A DNA stretch of 64,000 nucleotides from Pedobacter westerhofensis (GTDB taxonomy: Bacteria > Bacteroidota > Bacteroidia > Sphingobacteriales > Sphingobacteriaceae), in the NCBI RefSeq assembly GCF_900182595.1, contig NZ_FXTN01000006.1, positions 62,001 through 126,000 on the forward strand, read 5' to 3'. The position numbers were made by a program, and so were the translations under genes. Position 1 is the first letter of the stretch. Every line of letters starts with the position of its first letter. Below, one piece after another: positions 61,508-64,000 of this stretch. Below the pieces are notes generated by a model that was not told the origin of the DNA, did not search any database, and saw only the letters and a list, made by a program, of their open reading frames with translations.

Positions 61508-61630
61508 TCAATTATCATGTCGTTTATACCCTACCAGCCCCTCAAACTTGAGTCTGCGGTGCTTTCCAACCTTTAAAAAGTAGATCTCACCATTTTCCAG
61601 AAGCTTAACAAAATAAGGTAAGAATGCCAT
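61508..61630 (-). pseudogene. Remnant of an excisionase-type HTH DNA-binding protein
   Basis: A 40-codon minus-strand frame reads FVKLLENGEIYFLKVGKHRR then LKFEGLVGYK. This matches the C-terminal half of the MerR-like HTH found in excisionases and in antitoxins of PIN-type toxins (YLVKLLEEG.IPF.KVG.HRR). The first half and any toxin partner are absent. The rest of the 550-base gap 61157-61705 holds copy F and a terminator only. Confidence 0.5.
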
Positions 61631-61647
61631 TACTCCCTTTGAAAAAC

Positions 61648-61690
61648 AAACAGGCCTTTAGATCATTTCTAAAACCTGTTTATTTTTTTG
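61648..61690 (-). terminator. Bidirectional hairpin terminator
   Basis: AAACAGG with CCTGTTT, and inner TTTAGA with TCTAAA, flanked by T-rich sequence on both strands. It follows the SnoaL-like gene. Confidence 0.75.
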
Positions 61691-61705
61691 AAAATGTTGC
61701 GATTT

Positions 61706-62164
61706 CTAAATTCCGGTAAGCACTGTTGGATTCCCAGTACGCCATATGTTATCAATTGTAACGCGCTGGATAACCCATACATCATCCTCCCTGATTAATT
61801 CAACATCATAACGGTTTTTCATAAGATAATAATGCGAATGATCTTTTGAAGGTACGTGTTGTGCTTCTACAAGCACATCCATCATCGCTATATCTCCATG
61901 AATTTTCACCCGTGGATTACTCACAGAGTGCGTGGTGTCTATTTGGTTCAAAGATCCCATAAGTGCTGAAACAATAGTTTCACGACCTTCTAATACCGGA
62001 TATTCAAAACCTGCTTTTTTTCCGGCTGGTCTGAAGTCAGATATAGCATCCACTGCAAAAGCAGATGCAAGGAGTTCCTGATCACGTAGGTCAATGCCCG
62101 CTGCGAACCTGTAAAGAGTTTCAATAACAGCAAATTTGTCTGCTGCTTCCTGTAGATTTTTCAT
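61706..62164 (-). CDS. SnoaL/NTF2-like protein
   Basis: A 152-residue cytosolic protein of the SnoaL-like group (FAVIETLYRFAAGIDLRDQELLASAFAVDAISDFRPAG, and the C-terminal VELIREDDVWVIQRVTI). Members include dehydratases, isomerases and hydrolases acting on small aromatic or polyketide compounds. It follows an NmrA-like reductase by 44 bases, so the two are likely in one operon. Confidence 0.85.
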   Translation of the reverse strand: MKNLQEAADKFAVIETLYRFAAGIDLRDQELLASAFAVDAISDFRPAGKKAGFEYPVLEGRETIVSALMGSLNQIDTTHSVSNPRVKIHGDIAMMDVLVEAQHVPSKDHSHYYLMKNRYDVELIREDDVWVIQRVTIDNIWRTGNPTVLTGI

Positions 62165-62208
62165 TTGATTTTGTTAATTAATAATGTAAGAATAAAATTA
62201 TTGTGTAA

Positions 62209-63108
62209 TCATGACTCAATGTTTTTATCATGATTTTTATGACCGTACTGTTGATGTAGAAATTCGATCAAGCTTGTTGGCTTACGTCCGGTAATTCGCT
62301 CATAAGTATTCGATATTTTATCGAATTCGCCTGTGACTATTGCCTTGGCAGATAATGAACTAAGTTCAATAAGAGCTGGCGGTACACCGTAATTATCTAA
62401 TGCCTTTGCAAAATCCTCTTCAGATGGTGATATATAGTTAATGGTGATACCACTTACCTCCGAGATGAGCTTTGCAACTTCTTCAAAATCATAAGCCTGT
62501 TCACCGCTTACTTCATAGCTTTTTTGTTCATGACCTGTTGTTGTCAGGATTACAGCAGATAGCTCGGCTATATCTTGCCTGGCAATGAATCCATTTTTTC
62601 CATGCCCGGCAGGAAAGTATATCGTTTTGCTTTGCAGGATATTTTCACCTACAAATAGCGGAATCACTTCCATATAATAGTTGTTAAGCAAAAGCGTAAA
62701 GGGTATTCCCGAATCCTTGATCGCATTTTCGGCGATGATGTGTCCTTCGGCCAAAGTAAGCAAGGGATGGGCTTCCGGCCCCCCTTTTCTTGAAAAGCTA
62801 GTATAAATAATGTGTCCTACATTTGCCTCAATGGCCGCCGCCACTACATTTTTATGCTGTGTCAGCCTGCCTTCCAGGTCGGGCCCGGAGATAAAGTACA
62901 GTTTGTCAATATCTTTAAAGGCTTTGACCATAGAAACTGTATCGTCGTAATTTCCTATGCGCACCTCTATCCCCCTGTTGGAAAATGCTTCCGCTCCTTT
63001 ATCGTTTCGCAGCATGACTGCAATATTTTCTTTTGCTGTCTTTGTGGACAGTGAATCAAGCACAAGTCCGCCGAGTTTACCAGTGGCGCCAGTAATGAGA
63101 ATTTTCAT
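62209..63108 (-). CDS. NmrA/QorB-like NAD(P)-binding oxidoreductase
   Basis: A 299-residue protein with ITGATGKLGG at 4-13, RGIEVRIGNYDDTVSMVKAF and IIYTSFSRKG. It is a paralog of the QorB-like protein at 23910. It lies in an operon with a SnoaL-like and probably a VOC-family gene, and close to an HxlR regulator. Substrate unknown, possibly quinones or enones. Confidence 0.86.
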   Translation of the reverse strand: MKILITGATGKLGGLVLDSLSTKTAKENIAVMLRNDKGAEAFSNRGIEVRIGNYDDTVSMVKAFKDIDKLYFISGPDLEGRLTQHKNVVAAAIEANVGHIIYTSFSRKGGPEAHPLLTLAEGHIIAENAIKDSGIPFTLLLNNYYMEVIPLFVGENILQSKTIYFPAGHGKNGFIARQDIAELSAVILTTTGHEQKSYEVSGEQAYDFEEVAKLISEVSGITINYISPSEEDFAKALDNYGVPPALIELSSLSAKAIVTGEFDKISNTYERITGRKPTSLIEFLHQQYGHKNHDKNIES

Positions 63109-63168
63109 AGCTTATCGTTATATTAATTTCGCATTGTGTTTAACAGTTATAAGGTCAGGCTTAGTTCC

Positions 63169-63564
63169 CTATGACCCCATATTTGAAAAAGGTGTATGGG
63201 CTACCTCGATGACCTGCCCGTCAGGGTCGTAAAAATCGATGGTATAGTAATCTTTTGAGTAGGGCATAATCTTCGGCCCACGGATCACCTCGGCCCCTAA
63301 AATTGCGAGAGCCTGAGAAACCTGATCTACCTGTCCCTTTTCTGTAGCCTGAAAGCAGAGGTGCCTAATGCCAAGTGAGCGTACTTTTTCAACTCCCTTC
63401 ATTTCAATAAAGTAAATGATCATCATACCATCCGAAAAAGATAGGTCACTTATCTTCTTCCAGCCGATCAAGCTTAGAAAGCTGTAATAGAATTTTATGG
63501 ACTGTTCCAGATCGGATACCCAAAATTCGATGTGGTTTATGCCTGGCCTTAATTTCGAATTCAT
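63169..63564 (-). CDS. VOC-family (glyoxalase/dioxygenase-like) protein
   Basis: A 131-residue protein starting MNSKLRPGINHIEFWVSDLE; the 14 upstream codons look non-coding. The VOC metal ligands fit H10 in INHIEFW, H near IRHLCFQ and E in GQVIEVAHTP. It is the first gene of the minus-strand cluster and divergent from an HxlR gene. A perfect -7 element TACCTTTG is on the minus strand at 63613-63606. Confidence 0.84.
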   Translation of the reverse strand: MNSKLRPGINHIEFWVSDLEQSIKFYYSFLSLIGWKKISDLSFSDGMMIIYFIEMKGVEKVRSLGIRHLCFQATEKGQVDQVSQALAILGAEVIRGPKIMPYSKDYYTIDFYDPDGQVIEVAHTPFSNMGS

Positions 63565-63623
63565 TTGACTGGATTTAAATTTTTTAATTTGAATAAATGA
63601 TATCACAAAGGTAAAAAGGGTTA

Positions 63624-63658
63624 ACTTTACTTTTGATATGGGTTTCCCAAAGTAAAGT
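63624..63658. promoter_or_regulatory. Palindromic operator between VOC and hxlR genes
   Basis: ACTTTACTTT at 63624-63633 and AAAGTAAAGT at 63649-63658 form a perfect inverted repeat. A -7-like TACTTTTG lies on the + strand at 63628. It is probably the HxlR binding site and differs from the one at 24837. Confidence 0.65.
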
Positions 63659-63683
63659 AGGTTTACCTAAATTTTAAGCCATC

Positions 63684-64000
63684 ATGAAAAAAACGAAATC
63701 AATAAATGAGGAGCAGGGCGACTGTTCAAAAATGCTCTTCGCCATACAGGATACATTAGACCTTATCAGTGGTAAATGGAAGATCAAAGTAGTGGGTGTC
63801 CTTCTCTATGGCAAAAAGAATTTTACCGATCTGCAGCACCGCATCGACGGTCTTGGCGCTAAAATGCTTTCCAAAGAATTACAGGAACTGGAGATTAATG
63901 GACTGCTGACCCGCACCGTAAACGCAACCAAACCGATTACGGTTACCTACGAACTTACGCCATACGGGCACACATTGGAACCTATCATCATGTCCCTCGC
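63684..64000 (+). CDS. HxlR-family transcriptional regulator, C-terminus beyond the window
   Basis: The first 105 codons are visible, starting MKKTKSINEEQGDCSKMLFA. Winged-helix signatures are LISGKWKIKVVGVLLYGKKN and GAKMLSKELQELEINGLL. C14 before the helix may be the redox-sensing residue. It is divergent from the VOC/NmrA/SnoaL cluster and likely its repressor. Confidence 0.87.
   Translation, partial: MKKTKSINEEQGDCSKMLFAIQDTLDLISGKWKIKVVGVLLYGKKNFTDLQHRIDGLGAKMLSKELQELEINGLLTRTVNATKPITVTYELTPYGHTLEPIIMSL

Noticed and set aside
1..64000. CRISPR arrays, tRNA and rRNA genes
   Set aside because: No regularly spaced direct repeats and no cloverleaf or rRNA sequence were seen on either strand.

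Overview
The window looks like a chromosomal or large-element segment from a Bacteroidota bacterium, most likely Sphingobacteriaceae (Pedobacter-like). This rests on the YWFCY-type coupling protein, the DUF305, DUF3347, DUF6428 and GDCCVxC families, weak Shine-Dalgarno sites, and promoters with the Bacteroidota -7 element TAnnTTTG. It is an accessory, stress- and metal-resistance region pieced together from modules. I see no rRNA, tRNA or CRISPR array.

Layout. 1-2200: an acetyltransferase fragment, a TetR regulator and a PLP-dependent alpha-oxoamine synthase. 2.7-6.8 kb: a mobilization module (coupling protein, relaxase, relaxosome protein) with a candidate oriT. 7.3-16.0 kb: a periplasmic sulfur-oxyanion module (Mo sulfite-oxidase-like enzyme, YeiH-type exporter, two molybdate-like binding proteins, DsrE protein, TsdA-like dihaem cytochrome, LysR regulator). 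17.1-20.8 kb: a fluoride-resistance operon under a clear fluoride riboswitch (CLC-F type antiporter, a second enolase, a small EamA transporter and a broken PAP2/UppP chimera). 21-25 kb: a Csp-like copper protein, a monooxygenase, AraC regulators, and a QorB-like reductase divergent from an HxlR regulator. 25.5-28.3 kb: a PHP/AAA ATPase (TrlF-like, possible defence gene). 28.7-32.3 kb: an arsenic operon (arsR, DUF6428, broken arsN, arsC, acr3, metallophosphoesterase). 32.4-43.2 kb: copper handling (small Cys/His-rich proteins, an HMA-AraC regulator, DUF305 and DUF3347 proteins, a haem-binding protein, a multicopper oxidase fused to a barrel-like domain, and a CopA ATPase). 43.3-49.4 kb: ArsR-type regulator, MerTP, GDCCVxC protein, a TonB receptor and a Zn/Cd-type ATPase. 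49.7-51.3 kb: a serine recombinase and a HEPN-like gene. 51.4-57 kb: MFS and AraC genes next to a DAPG-hydrolase-like enzyme, an oxidoreductase and a GH1 beta-glucosidase. The last three share a conserved promoter motif at a fixed distance. 57-64 kb: small regulators, an acyltransferase, a HAD phosphatase, a DUF5700-like metalloprotease, and an NmrA/VOC/HxlR cluster.

Two patterns cut across this layout. First, a dispersed repeat family built on TTATCAAAAAACGGTGGAAT occurs at the edges of several modules. Its half-site resembles the crossover half-site of Hin-type DNA invertases, and the window's own Hin/Pin-like recombinase gene is bracketed by related sites. Second, many modules carry decayed remnants (UppP tail, metallophosphoesterase tail, Csp tail, HTH/excisionase tail, stopped arsN, truncated AraC), so the region has been rearranged repeatedly.
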